Source: Mesorhizobium sp. NZP2298
GTDB taxonomy: Bacteria; Pseudomonadota; Alphaproteobacteria; Rhizobiales; Rhizobiaceae
Direction: 5' to 3'
Assembly (NCBI RefSeq): GCF_013170825.1
Contig: NZ_CP033365.1
Span: 5,964,001 to 6,028,000 of the forward strand
Length of the DNA stretch: 64,000 nucleotides
The position numbers and the translations under genes were made by a program. Numbering within the stretch: the first letter of the stretch is position 1; every line of letters begins with the position of its first letter. Below the pieces are notes generated by a model, which was given only the letters and a program-made list of their open reading frames with translations, did not search any database and had not been told where the DNA came from. This document shows, one piece after another, positions 32,711 through 42,251 of the stretch.

Positions 32711-34360
32711 ATGGTTCACCTCCTGGTTCAGCAGGGTCACAGACCTCGGCACCGGCCGGCCCTGCTCAAGTCTCGGACTGTGGCTATCTGCGACCGGCAT
32801 CGGACTGTCCGGATCATTCTCGTTGGCGGCCTCCCCGGGCAACCGCGCCGTTGCGCGGCGACCGAACATGGCGTTGAGGATGACATGTCCGTCGAACGGC
32901 GGCTCAAAATCAGCCGAAATCGCGCCATTGCGAAACACGTGAACCCGCGTGCACAGGTTCAGGAATTCTTCGAGCTCGCTGGATAGGAACACCACCGCGT
33001 TGCCGCGGGCCGCGAATTCCTTGAGGTTGCGGTAGAGGTCCAGCTTGGCCCCGACGTCGATGCCGCGGGCCGGATCGTTGAGCACCAAAACCACCGGCTT
33101 TTCGGCAAAGGCCCTGGCAATCAGCACCTTCTGCTGGTTGCCGCCTGACAGCGATGTGATCAGGTTCTGGGGGCTCCCCATCTTGACGGCCAGTTTGCTG
33201 GACTCCCACTCGAAAACCGGCGTCAGCTTGGTCCGGTTGATGAAGTTCAGCACACCGCCGGATCGGAACTCGCGATACACTGGGAGCAGCAGATTTTCGT
33301 ATATGCTCAGATTGGCAAAGATGCCTTCTTTCTTGCGATCGCCGCTCACGTAGCTGATGTTGTTTCGTCGCGCCGATGCAAGATCAGTAACCTCGCTGGC
33401 CTTGCCGTCACTAACCACCACCAGCCGGCCGGCAATCGGAGACTGGATGCCGGCGATGCACCTTACGAAGTCCGCCTGCCCTTGCCCGTCCAGGCCGGTG
33501 ATCCCGATGACCTCGCCAGGGTACACCGCGAAATTGACAGCCGCAGCGTCTGACCAGACCCGAAGATCAGTCGCGCGCAGGACCGGTCGGTCGCCAAGAC
33601 GCGTCGGCAAAGGCTGATCACGGCTGGTCCCGCTGCGCTCGGCGCCGGCAATGAGCTCGAGAATCCTGGACTCGGTGATCTCCTCTTTAGCCAGCTTGCC
33701 GACATCCACGCCGTCGCGCAGGACCGTCGCGCGGTCTGCAATACGCACCAGCTCGGCGATACGGTGGGTGACGATCAGAATGCTCGCCCCCCTTTGCTTC
33801 AACTGCCGCATCTTACGGAACAGCCTCTCCGTGGAATCAAAGTCGAGCGCGGCAGACGACTCATCGAGGATCAGGACCTTTGGATCGGTAAGGAGAGCCC
33901 TGGCGATCGTGACCCACTGTTTGACGCTCAGGGGCAGCTCGCCCACGAGGCCGGAGAGGTCGATGTCGAAACCGAGGAGCTCGCGCATCAGCGCGGCTGC
34001 CTTGGCTTCCTTTTCCTCCCGGTTCATGGATGAACCCAGCAGGCTGTCCGCCCCTAGGTAAAGGTTGTCCAGCACCGAGCACTCATCTGCAACAAGCACC
34101 TCCTGAAAAACATTGGAGATGCCCAGCTGGCGCGCTTCGTGTGGAGACGTTGCCGACTTTCCCAGGATTGAGACCTGTCCGCTGTCCGGAATCAGAACGC
34201 CCGAAATAACCTTCGCGAGCGTGCTTTTGCCCGAGCCATTACCACCAATGATCGCGTGAACCTCGCCCGCATAGGCCGTCAGGTTGCACCCGCCGAGCGC
34301 TACCGTCGGCCCGAAGGTCTTCCTGACCGATGAGAGTTCAACCGTGGGGTACGACATCAT
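32183..34360 (-). CDS. CUT2-type ABC ATPase (two NBDs) fused in frame to a PEBP/YbhB domain
   Basis: 725 residues from the ATG at 34360. NBD1 has Walker A GGNGSGKST and Walker B LILDESSAALD; NBD2 has signature LSGGNQQK but an altered Walker B, LVLNDPARGID, where the family normally has DEPTRGID. The RbsA-like part ends near residue 500. A ~45-residue polar linker leads, without a stop, into a complete phosphatidylethanolamine-binding-protein fold (YbhB/YbcL type) with DNRLSPRLVWSGPP, LAITDPDLP, SFAHWLVANIP and GYGGPWPPDRAHRY. A perfect ribosome-binding site and ATG occur inside the frame at 32710, so the PEBP part can also be made separately. It follows the binding protein by 94 nt. Confidence 0.85.
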   Translation of the reverse strand: MMSYPTVELSSVRKTFGPTVALGGCNLTAYAGEVHAIIGGNGSGKSTLAKVISGVLIPDSGQVSILGKSATSPHEARQLGISNVFQEVLVADECSVLDNLYLGADSLLGSSMNREEKEAKAAALMRELLGFDIDLSGLVGELPLSVKQWVTIARALLTDPKVLILDESSAALDFDSTERLFRKMRQLKQRGASILIVTHRIAELVRIADRATVLRDGVDVGKLAKEEITESRILELIAGAERSGTSRDQPLPTRLGDRPVLRATDLRVWSDAAAVNFAVYPGEVIGITGLDGQGQADFVRCIAGIQSPIAGRLVVVSDGKASEVTDLASARRNNISYVSGDRKKEGIFANLSIYENLLLPVYREFRSGGVLNFINRTKLTPVFEWESSKLAVKMGSPQNLITSLSGGNQQKVLIARAFAEKPVVLVLNDPARGIDVGAKLDLYRNLKEFAARGNAVVFLSSELEEFLNLCTRVHVFRNGAISADFEPPFDGHVILNAMFGRRATARLPGEAANENDPDSPMPVADSHSPRLEQGRPVPRSVTLLNQEVNHMAATPSFVLSCPDIAPGRVIPDRFAEDNRLSPRLVWSGPPEGTRSFALAITDPDLPEAFNFPRSFAHWLVANIPAELRELPEGASGSLGMPHGAVEFNSDFVTFRIPGFGKGYGGPWPPDRAHRYFFTLYALKVDKVELPAEADFAVFAAAVMPVAIDAASFVAVYGPAKKSLPG
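32708..32724 (-). promoter_or_regulatory. Strong internal ribosome-binding site ahead of the PEBP domain
   Basis: On the minus strand AGGAGGTG (32717-32724) lies 6 nt before an ATG (32708-32710), inside the open frame of the ABC ATPase. This is the best Shine-Dalgarno of the operon and decides the start of the free PEBP protein. Confidence 0.75.
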
Positions 34361-34412
34361 AGGTCCAGTTGGCCGACGTTGGTCGGCTAGACTTGCATGG
34401 AATGAAGGAAAT

Positions 34413-34440
34413 GCCACCCCGTCGGCGTCGAAGGGGTGGC
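34413..34440 (-). promoter_or_regulatory. Intercistronic stem-loop after binding-protein gene
   Basis: GCCACCCC at 34413-34420 pairs perfectly with GGGGTGGC at 34433-34440 (8 bp, 12-nt loop). It begins 14 nt after the binding-protein stop and before the ATPase-PEBP gene. No T-run; probably stabilises the binding-protein message. Confidence 0.65.
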
Positions 34441-34454
34441 CAGACCATTGGCGG

Positions 34455-35633
34455 TCACTGCGCCTTGAAGGTCTCGGGATCAGCCGGGCGCAGGAAAAAC
34501 TGGTCCAGGTAATCCTTGCTTGCCCAGTTCTCGGCGCCGACGTTGTACCAGCCGTCAGAGTCTTCGCTGCAGTCGGCCGGGACGGCCTTTTCGAGCTGCT
34601 CGTAAGTGAGCGTCTGCGGCTTCGTGAGGATGGACTGGACCTTCGGCCCCTGTCCCTGAAGAGTGCGCATCATGATGTTCCATGCGAACTCGAAATCATC
34701 ACCTGGGGGCCATGCCTGGACCGCTTGGCTGACGAAATCCTTGTTGTTGCGCCAATAGCAAAGCGCACCGATTTCGCCGCCGATCGAGAACGGCACCATG
34801 TCGCGTCCACTCTGTTGCAGAGCGCGCAAGGCACCCAGCTCAGACGCCGACTGGATGATGATGCCGTTCAGATCGCCCGGATTGGTGGCCAGCCATTTCT
34901 GGATCTCGGACTGGGCAACCTGGTCGGTCCACATGCCGGCGACTTGACCCACCACCTTGATGTCAGGGTATTTCGCCAGAGCCTTCAGCACGCCAACGTT
35001 CTGGGAATCCGATGCCGAAGCGCCGGGAATGCCTTCCACAACAAGGACGTTGCCCTTGCCATTGATCTGCTTGGCCATCCATTCGCCGAGCATGCTGCCA
35101 CCCACCACGAAATTCGCGGAGGCGTTCACAGCATATGGAGATGTCAGGTACCCGGTGGCCGAAAACACCGGTATGTCACGCTGGTGAGCGTATTCAACGG
35201 TCTGGTTCAGCGAGGTCGGATTGGAGCAGCAGACGATGATTGCGTCGACGCCCTGGTCGACAAGCTGCCGCATCTGCTGGATCTGCGTGGAGTCGTTCAG
35301 GTTCGACTGGGTAATGATCACGTCCTTGACGAGGCCGAGCTTCTTCCATTTCGGAATGAGCTCCTCCTGCAGACGTTTCATCACATCAGCGCGCCACGTA
35401 TTGCCCGCATATGAGCTCGCATAGCCGATCGTCCACGGCGGACCCTTCTTTGGCTTCCAGTCGCGATACGCACTCTCCGCGAGCGGCTGCATCGGATCCA
35501 TCATGTCCTTGTTGTAAAGTTCGTCCTGGATGTTCTTGGGCAGCTCATCCACGCCACCGGCAAATGCCGGACTGAAGCTGGCGATCGTTGCGACAACGGC
35601 AAGCGATCGCAACATGGTTGCGAATGTCGTCAA
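34455..35633 (-). CDS. CUT2-type ABC transporter substrate-binding protein, first gene of the rhodopsin-like operon
   Basis: 392 residues. A TTG at 35633 is chosen as start because GGGAGG lies 5 nt upstream; the next ATG (35615) is too far from it. Signal peptide with hydrophobic core SLAVVATIASFSP, cleaved near AFA-GG. Peripla_BP_4 features are IGYASSYAGNTWRADV, VDAIIVCCSNPTSLNQ, and IIIQSASELGALRAL. It is longer than usual sugar-binding proteins (about 300-330) with N- and C-terminal extensions and five Cys in the mature part. The ligand is not known; the operon context suggests a hydrophobic or ester compound rather than a simple sugar. Confidence 0.88.
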   Translation of the reverse strand: MTTFATMLRSLAVVATIASFSPAFAGGVDELPKNIQDELYNKDMMDPMQPLAESAYRDWKPKKGPPWTIGYASSYAGNTWRADVMKRLQEELIPKWKKLGLVKDVIITQSNLNDSTQIQQMRQLVDQGVDAIIVCCSNPTSLNQTVEYAHQRDIPVFSATGYLTSPYAVNASANFVVGGSMLGEWMAKQINGKGNVLVVEGIPGASASDSQNVGVLKALAKYPDIKVVGQVAGMWTDQVAQSEIQKWLATNPGDLNGIIIQSASELGALRALQQSGRDMVPFSIGGEIGALCYWRNNKDFVSQAVQAWPPGDDFEFAWNIMMRTLQGQGPKVQSILTKPQTLTYEQLEKAVPADCSEDSDGWYNVGAENWASKDYLDQFFLRPADPETFKAQ

Positions 35634-35864
35634 TTTTTCCTCCCTTAGTGCCGGGCGTTGAGCCGTGTGCACGCTGAGTTCAGTGGAACCCGCGAGGGAC
35701 TATCGGGCAATCAGGACCTTGGAGGTAATACATTTTTCAAATGCGCTCTATACGCTTTCGCTATGGAGATCTCTCGGCTGAGGGTCCAAAACCGAAGCTA
35801 TGGGAGTTTCCCAAGGATTGATGTGCTTTGGGGAGGAAGTAGCCAGTCAGCTCTTGAGCGATAG
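35634..35864. promoter_or_regulatory. Presumed promoter region of the 11-gene operon
   Basis: The 230 bp upstream of the binding-protein gene contain an AT-richer patch (35728-35765) and no coding sequence. The promoter of the minus-strand operon must lie here if the operon is one unit, but no convincing -35/-10 pair or LysR-type T-N11-A site could be singled out. Confidence 0.35.
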
Positions 35865-36260
35865 AACAGATCCCCCAGGCTCGTGTCGGTCGTGATCGAT
35901 GATGCTCTCGACGCCATAACCCTGAACGGTGATCCCGACGATCTCAAACTCGTGCTTCGCAACCTGAATGAAAACGCGCTCGAGCATTTGGCGAGTGCGG
36001 GGCGCATTACGTGGTACGCGCTGCCTGACCGAAATGGCGTGGCGATCTCCGATGAGGGGCCAGGCGTGGATGACGATGAGCTGCCACGCATCATCGAGCG
36101 GTTCTATCGAGGGCGCAACAGAAGCGCTTCCGGCACCGGGCTTGGCCTTACGATCGCAACAATGGCGGCGGCGCGACTGGGAGCGGTCCTCAGTTTCCGG
36201 AATCGATCCGACCGGCAGGGGCTGATAGCCGAGTTACAATGGCGCACGACTTCCCGCTGA
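35865..36260 (+). pseudogene. Sensor histidine kinase fragment (HATPase domain only)
   Basis: An open frame of about 130 residues encodes only a GHKL ATPase domain: N-box LVLRNLNENALEH, G1 SDEGPGVDDDE, F-box RIIERFYRG, G2 SASGTGLGLTIATMAA. A stop lies immediately upstream and there is no sensor, HAMP or His-containing dimerisation region. A GTG at 35883 could start translation, but this looks like the 3' remainder of a QseC/EnvZ-like kinase. Confidence 0.75.
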
Positions 36261-36281
36261 AGCCGCGTCACGCGTCCTGGA

Positions 36282-36380
36282 TCAGAACCTATCCGCCCGG
36301 AAAGGTGCCAGATCGATCGCCGGTGGCGAACCGGCGGCAAGTTGCGACACGATCTTGCCGGTGACGGCTCCTCCGATCAG
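36282..36380 (-). pseudogene. Remnant of a DAO-family FAD oxidoreductase C-terminus
   Basis: The minus strand reads LIGGAVTGKIVSQLAAGSPP, then AIDLAPFRADRF and a stop, with an in-frame stop close upstream. The GRPPAIDLAPFRPDRF-like ending is characteristic of D-amino-acid-dehydrogenase or glycine-oxidase-like proteins. Only the tail survives. Confidence 0.65.
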
Positions 36381-36499
36381 CCGGCAAGATCATCGTCTGC
36401 GACAGTGGCGCGCTTTGTACGCCTCACTCCGAGCGGATGCCGTATCGAAATGTACCGCGGCCGATCTTTCCACTCGATCGGGAATGACGGCACCAACAC

Positions 36500-37429
36500 T
36501 CATTCTGGATAAGTTGTCGGTTTCCAGATGTGGGTGGAAATGATGTCCCTCAGTTCCGTGCGCACCGCACGGAAGAGCGGGCGAAAATTCGACGACATAG
36601 GTCGCTGCGACGAGGTCGCGAGGATCAGCTGTCGGGTAATCGGCGGGTCGAATGGCCAGACCTCGATGCGGCCAGCCTCGACAAGGAGATGGACGGAAGC
36701 ATAGGGCAGAACCGTATAGCCTGTGCCCTCCTCGACCAGAAGCAGGGTTGAAGGCATTGCCTCCAGCTCCATCTCGACACGCGGATAGATGCCATGCTCC
36801 GCCAGGGTGTTGTCGATAAGCCGCCGCAGCCCGTGCGGGCGGCTGGGCAGGATCATCGGCAGCTCGGCGAAGATGTTGAGGCCGACCGGCGCGCGCGGCA
36901 GCACGCGCTCTGACAAGACCGGTCCGATCAGAAAAAGCTCGTCATCGGCCAGGGGTTCGGTCAACACGGACGGATGGTTCGGCGAATTGTAGAGCACGGC
37001 GGCATCGATGCGACCGGCAATCAGCCATTCCAGGATATGGCCGCTGAAACCTTCGATCACCTGCAGCGCGACATTGGGAAACTCGTTCTTGATCTTCTTG
37101 ACCAGCGGCACCGTCAGCACGGTGCCGACTGAAGGCGGCACGGCCAGCACCAACCTCCCCTTCGGCGAGGATTTGAGGTTCGAGACCGCATTCTGCGCCA
37201 GCCGCATCCGCTCGACGATCTCGTCGGCATGGGCCTTCAGGAGCACGCCCGCCTCGGTCAGCACGACACCGCGGCCGTTGCGATAGAACAGCTCGACGCC
37301 GAGTTCCTCCTCAAGCCCGCGAATATGGCGCGTGACCATCGGCTGGGTGACGCTGAGGTCGAGTGCGGCCTTCGAGAAGCTGCCAGCCGCACCGACGGCG
37401 ATGAATACCTGTAGCTGCTTCGTGTCCAA
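36500..37429 (-). CDS. LysR-family transcriptional regulator
   Basis: 309 residues. The N-terminal helix-turn-helix (MDTKQLQVFIAVGAAGSFSK, TQPMVTRHIRGLEEELGVEL) and LysR effector domain (VPPSVGTVLTVPLVKKIKNE, DAAVLYNSP) are intact. It lies 53 nt downstream of the SMP-30 gene on the same strand, so it may be the last gene of the sugar-oxidation operon and its regulator. Inducer unknown. Confidence 0.9.
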   Translation of the reverse strand: MDTKQLQVFIAVGAAGSFSKAALDLSVTQPMVTRHIRGLEEELGVELFYRNGRGVVLTEAGVLLKAHADEIVERMRLAQNAVSNLKSSPKGRLVLAVPPSVGTVLTVPLVKKIKNEFPNVALQVIEGFSGHILEWLIAGRIDAAVLYNSPNHPSVLTEPLADDELFLIGPVLSERVLPRAPVGLNIFAELPMILPSRPHGLRRLIDNTLAEHGIYPRVEMELEAMPSTLLLVEEGTGYTVLPYASVHLLVEAGRIEVWPFDPPITRQLILATSSQRPMSSNFRPLFRAVRTELRDIISTHIWKPTTYPE

Positions 37430-37482
37430 CTTTCACCCCAACCATTCGCTGCAGCGCTTCCAGGCTCCCCCAGTGGTCCGTG

Positions 37483-38397
37483 TCACGTGCCGAACGGGTA
37501 CTTCTGGCCTCGGACATTCAGAAACACGGCATAGACCGATGTTGTCGCCGTGATGAACAGCCGATTGTTGCGCGGCCCGCCAAAGGCCAGGTTCGCAACC
37601 ATTTCCGGTACCTGGATTTTCCCGATGAGTTCACCTTCGGGCGTATGGCATTGTACGCCATCCCATGCGCTGATCCAGAGATTGCCCGTAACATCAACGC
37701 GAAAACCATCCGGAATGCCAGGCGATATGTCGGCGAAGATGCGGGAATTTGCCAATCTGTCGCCGTCAACGTCAAACTGCCTGACGTGATGGGGAGCGCT
37801 GCGGTCGGTTAGAAAGCCGGAGTCCGAGATATAAAGGCGCTTCTCGTCGGGCGAGAAGGCGAGCCCGTTCGGCATGGAGAAATCATCGGCAACGACGGTG
37901 ATCTTCCCCGATACCGGATCGATCCTGTAGACGCGGCAGCCCGGCTGCTCCTGCAGGCCCTTGCGCCCGACATAGTCGGAGATGATCCCGTAGTTTGGAT
38001 CGGTGAACCAGATGCTGCCGTCGGACTTCACGACCACATCGTTCGGCGAATTCAGCGGCTTGCCATCGTAGGCGGAGGCCAGCACCGTGATGGAGCCATC
38101 CCATTCGGTACGCACGACACGGCGTTCCCCCTGCATGCAGGTGACCAGCCTTCCACTACGGTCGCGCGTGTTGCCGTTCGGGTTGGAGACATGGCCCCGG
38201 AACAGCGAAACCGCCCCCGTCTCCTCGTCCCAGCGCAGCATGCGGTCATTGGGAATATCGCTCCAGATCAACGAGCGAAGGTCGGCGAAATAGACCGGTC
38301 CCTCCGCCCAGCGATTTCCCGTGTGGATGGTTTCGAGGAATGCGACGGGATCGATCAGATCCCCGAACCGCGCATCGATCATCTCGTAGCAGGACAT
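37483..38397 (-). CDS. SMP-30/gluconolactonase family lactonase
   Basis: 304-residue beta-propeller. Metal-site residues are visible: Glu in NRWAEGPVYF, Asn in PLNSPNDVVV, and Asp in PDGFRVDVTGNLW; PNGLAFSPDEKRLY is a family hallmark. It hydrolyses sugar lactones such as glucono-1,5-lactone to the aldonate. In this operon a GMC oxidoreductase would make a lactone or carbonyl, and this enzyme would open it. It follows the aldehyde dehydrogenase gene by 14 nt. Confidence 0.92.
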   Translation of the reverse strand: MSCYEMIDARFGDLIDPVAFLETIHTGNRWAEGPVYFADLRSLIWSDIPNDRMLRWDEETGAVSLFRGHVSNPNGNTRDRSGRLVTCMQGERRVVRTEWDGSITVLASAYDGKPLNSPNDVVVKSDGSIWFTDPNYGIISDYVGRKGLQEQPGCRVYRIDPVSGKITVVADDFSMPNGLAFSPDEKRLYISDSGFLTDRSAPHHVRQFDVDGDRLANSRIFADISPGIPDGFRVDVTGNLWISAWDGVQCHTPEGELIGKIQVPEMVANLAFGGPRNNRLFITATTSVYAVFLNVRGQKYPFGT

Positions 38398-38411
38398 CGG
38401 CCGCCCCTCGC

Positions 38412-39914
38412 CTATGGCAGCCGGATCGCGACGGTCTTGGTCTCGGTGTAAAGCTGGAGCGCCTGTTCGCCAAGTTCTCGCCCCCAGCCCGATTGCTTGA
38501 AACCGCCGAAGGGCATGGTGACGTCGTTGAAGTTATGGCAGTTCACCCAGACCGTGCCGGATTTGATCTTCGCGGCCAGCCGATGCGCGGCGCCCAGATT
38601 GTTGGTCCAGATCGATGCAGCAAGGCCATACTCGGTGTCGTTGGCATCCTTGGCGAGTTTGTCCAGGTCCTCGTCGTCGAACGGCATCGCGCAGGCCACC
38701 GGCCCGAATATCTCTTCGCGGATCACCGACATGTCCGGCCGCGTGCGGGAAATGACCGTCGGCTTGACGAAATAGCCGGTGTCACCGGCCCGTGTGCCAC
38801 CGGTGACGATCTCGGCGCCATCGCTCCTGCCTTCCGAGATCAGCCGGGTGATGCGTTCCATCTGCTGCTGAGAGACGACGGGACCAAGCTCCGTCGCAGG
38901 ATCAAGCCCGGCGCCGAGCTTCAGCTTTTCGGCGCGCGCCGCGATCCCGGACATGACCTTGTCATAGATCTTCTTGTGAACGAAGAAACGCGTTCCCGCG
39001 CCGCAGCTCTGCCCGGCATTGAAGAATGCCGCGCTCGAGGCGCCCGCCACCGCCATGTCGATATCGGCGTCGCCCAGCACGATGGTCGGCGCCTTGCCGC
39101 CAAGTTCCAGGCTGACCTTCTTGAGATTGCCGGTCGCGGCGCGGGCAATCAGCCTGCCAACTTCGGTCGAACCGGTGAATGCCACCTTGTCGATGTCGGG
39201 ATGGGCAGACATCGCCGCACCGACGGTTTCGCCAAAACCGGTCAGGATGTTGACCACGCCTTCCGGAAAGCCGGCGTCCTGGACCAGCTTGCCGAAATAA
39301 AGCGCGCCGAGCGGCGTCTGCTCGGCTGGTTTGAGCACGATCGTGCAGCCGGCCGCCAGTGCCGGTGCCACCTTCCAGGCAAGCATGCTGAGCGGGAAGT
39401 TCCACGGGATGATCTGGCCGACGACGCCGACCGGCTCGCGGCGGGTGTAGGCATGCCAGTCGCCGGGCGCGTTGATCGTCATCGTCTCGCCATTGATCTT
39501 CGTGGCCCACCCCGCATAGTAGCGGAACGTCTCTGCCGTGAACGGCACTTCGCCTTTGCGGGAATCGCCAATCGGCTTGCCGCTCTCATAGGAATTGAGC
39601 GTCGCCAGCATATCGACATTAGCATCGATCAGATCGGCGAGTCTCCAGATCAGCCTGGCGCGCTCGGCCGGCACCATTTTCGACCATGGACCATCGATCG
39701 CCTTGCGCGCGGCCTTGACCGCCAGATCCACATCGGCGCTGTCGCCGGCCGGCACGGCGGCAATGATCCGGCCGTCCGAAGGATCGACCACTTCCAACGT
39801 CTTTCCCGAGGCCGCCGGTAGCCACGCATTGCCGATAAGCATCGCATGGCTGCCGCCGACGAACGCCGCCACCTTGGGATCGAGTGGCGGCACGGCATCG
39901 AAACGTATGGTCAT
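38412..39914 (-). CDS. Aldehyde dehydrogenase family protein
   Basis: 500 residues. The ATG at 39914 follows GGGAGGAAACC and leaves a normal ALDH length. Cofactor segment IIPWNFPLSMLAWKVAPALA, general-base Glu in SLELGGKAPTIV, nucleophile Cys in NAGQSCGAGTRFFV, and the C-terminal FGGFKQSGWGRELGEQ are present. It resembles the ALDH1/ALDH2-like group that oxidises diverse aldehydes with NAD+. It is 26 nt downstream of a second, different ALDH gene, so the pathway may produce two aldehydes. Confidence 0.92.
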   Translation of the reverse strand: MTIRFDAVPPLDPKVAAFVGGSHAMLIGNAWLPAASGKTLEVVDPSDGRIIAAVPAGDSADVDLAVKAARKAIDGPWSKMVPAERARLIWRLADLIDANVDMLATLNSYESGKPIGDSRKGEVPFTAETFRYYAGWATKINGETMTINAPGDWHAYTRREPVGVVGQIIPWNFPLSMLAWKVAPALAAGCTIVLKPAEQTPLGALYFGKLVQDAGFPEGVVNILTGFGETVGAAMSAHPDIDKVAFTGSTEVGRLIARAATGNLKKVSLELGGKAPTIVLGDADIDMAVAGASSAAFFNAGQSCGAGTRFFVHKKIYDKVMSGIAARAEKLKLGAGLDPATELGPVVSQQQMERITRLISEGRSDGAEIVTGGTRAGDTGYFVKPTVISRTRPDMSVIREEIFGPVACAMPFDDEDLDKLAKDANDTEYGLAASIWTNNLGAAHRLAAKIKSGTVWVNCHNFNDVTMPFGGFKQSGWGRELGEQALQLYTETKTVAIRLP

Positions 39915-39940
39915 GGTTTCCTCCCGAAGCATCTGGTCGA

Positions 39941-41436
<1,496 letters not shown>

Positions 41437-41440
<4 letters not shown>

Positions 41441-41814
41441 GCTCCGACTTCCTGCAAAGCTTCGCGCGCCACCCGGAAGGAATCGACGCCTGCGGGCACG
41501 CCGGCATAGATCACGACCTGTAGAAGCACTTCGCGGATCTCGTCCTTGGTCACACCGTTGGTCAGCGCGCCCTTGACATGCATCTTCAGTTCGTGCGGAC
41601 GATTGAGGGCAGCGAGCATGGCGAGGTTCAGCATGCTGCGGGTCTTCTTGTCGAGCGTGTCGCGGCCCCAGACGGCGCCCCAGCAATATTCCGTCACGAG
41701 TTCCTGCAGCGGACGATTGAAATCGTCGGCGCTGGCGAAGGACTTCTCGACGAATTCCGCGCCCAGAACCGATTTGCGGATTTCAAAACCCTTGTCGAAT
41801 ACATCTTTGCCCAT
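41437..41814 (-). CDS. Carboxymuconolactone decarboxylase family protein
   Basis: 125 residues. The ATG at 41814 has AAGGA upstream. The C-terminal half has the family pattern KTRSMLNLAMLAALNRPHEL, then GALTNGVTKDEIREVLLQ and YAGVPAGVDSFR. There is no CxxC pair, so it is closer to the 4-carboxymuconolactone decarboxylase type than to the AhpD peroxidase type. Role here is unknown; such genes are common in sugar and aromatic catabolic operons. Confidence 0.88.
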
Positions 41815-41842
41815 TGGATTGTCCTTTCCGTTGATTGGGAGA

Positions 41843-42250
41843 TCAAAGGCCGGGAGTCGGCCGATATTTGCGGCCGCGCGCAATGACGTGGCCGAGCGAG
41901 CCGTTGGTCAGGTAAATCTGCGTCGCCTTTGAATCGTAGGGGACGTTCTCCTGGCCGGGATAGCCGATCAGTTCGCGCACGCGCGGGCTCATGTAGTAGG
42001 TGGCGATGGCAATCGTTGTGATCGCCGAGAAGGCTTCGCCATCCTCCTTGTTGAGGCTTTCCAGGCAAGCCTCGGCGCCGCTGGCCGGATCGACCGCGAT
42101 GCCGCGCGCAAAGCCCGGCTTCAGGTCCGTGCGAAAATCCAGCGACTTCTCGACGTCGGCGTAGCCGCAGACGTCGCTGAACTTCGGCATCTTGCCATAC
42201 GCGGGGATCAGGAAATCGGCGAGCGCGAAGAAGGTGTTCTCGTTCGACAT
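41843..42250 (-). CDS. Small subunit-like partner of the GMC oxidoreductase (gluconate 2-dehydrogenase subunit 3-like)
   Basis: 135 residues with no signal peptide. The segment LADFLIPAYGKMPKFSDV near the start and FSAITTIAIATYYMSPRVRE with a following GYPGQ match the pattern of the small (gamma) subunit of FAD-dependent sugar dehydrogenases. It begins 1 nt after the GMC gene ends, so the two proteins probably form a complex. The usual Tat signal of such subunits is missing, which suggests a cytoplasmic or otherwise atypical complex. Confidence 0.65.
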   Translation of the reverse strand: MSNENTFFALADFLIPAYGKMPKFSDVCGYADVEKSLDFRTDLKPGFARGIAVDPASGAEACLESLNKEDGEAFSAITTIAIATYYMSPRVRELIGYPGQENVPYDSKATQIYLTNGSLGHVIARGRKYRPTPGL

Positions 42251-42251
42251 G

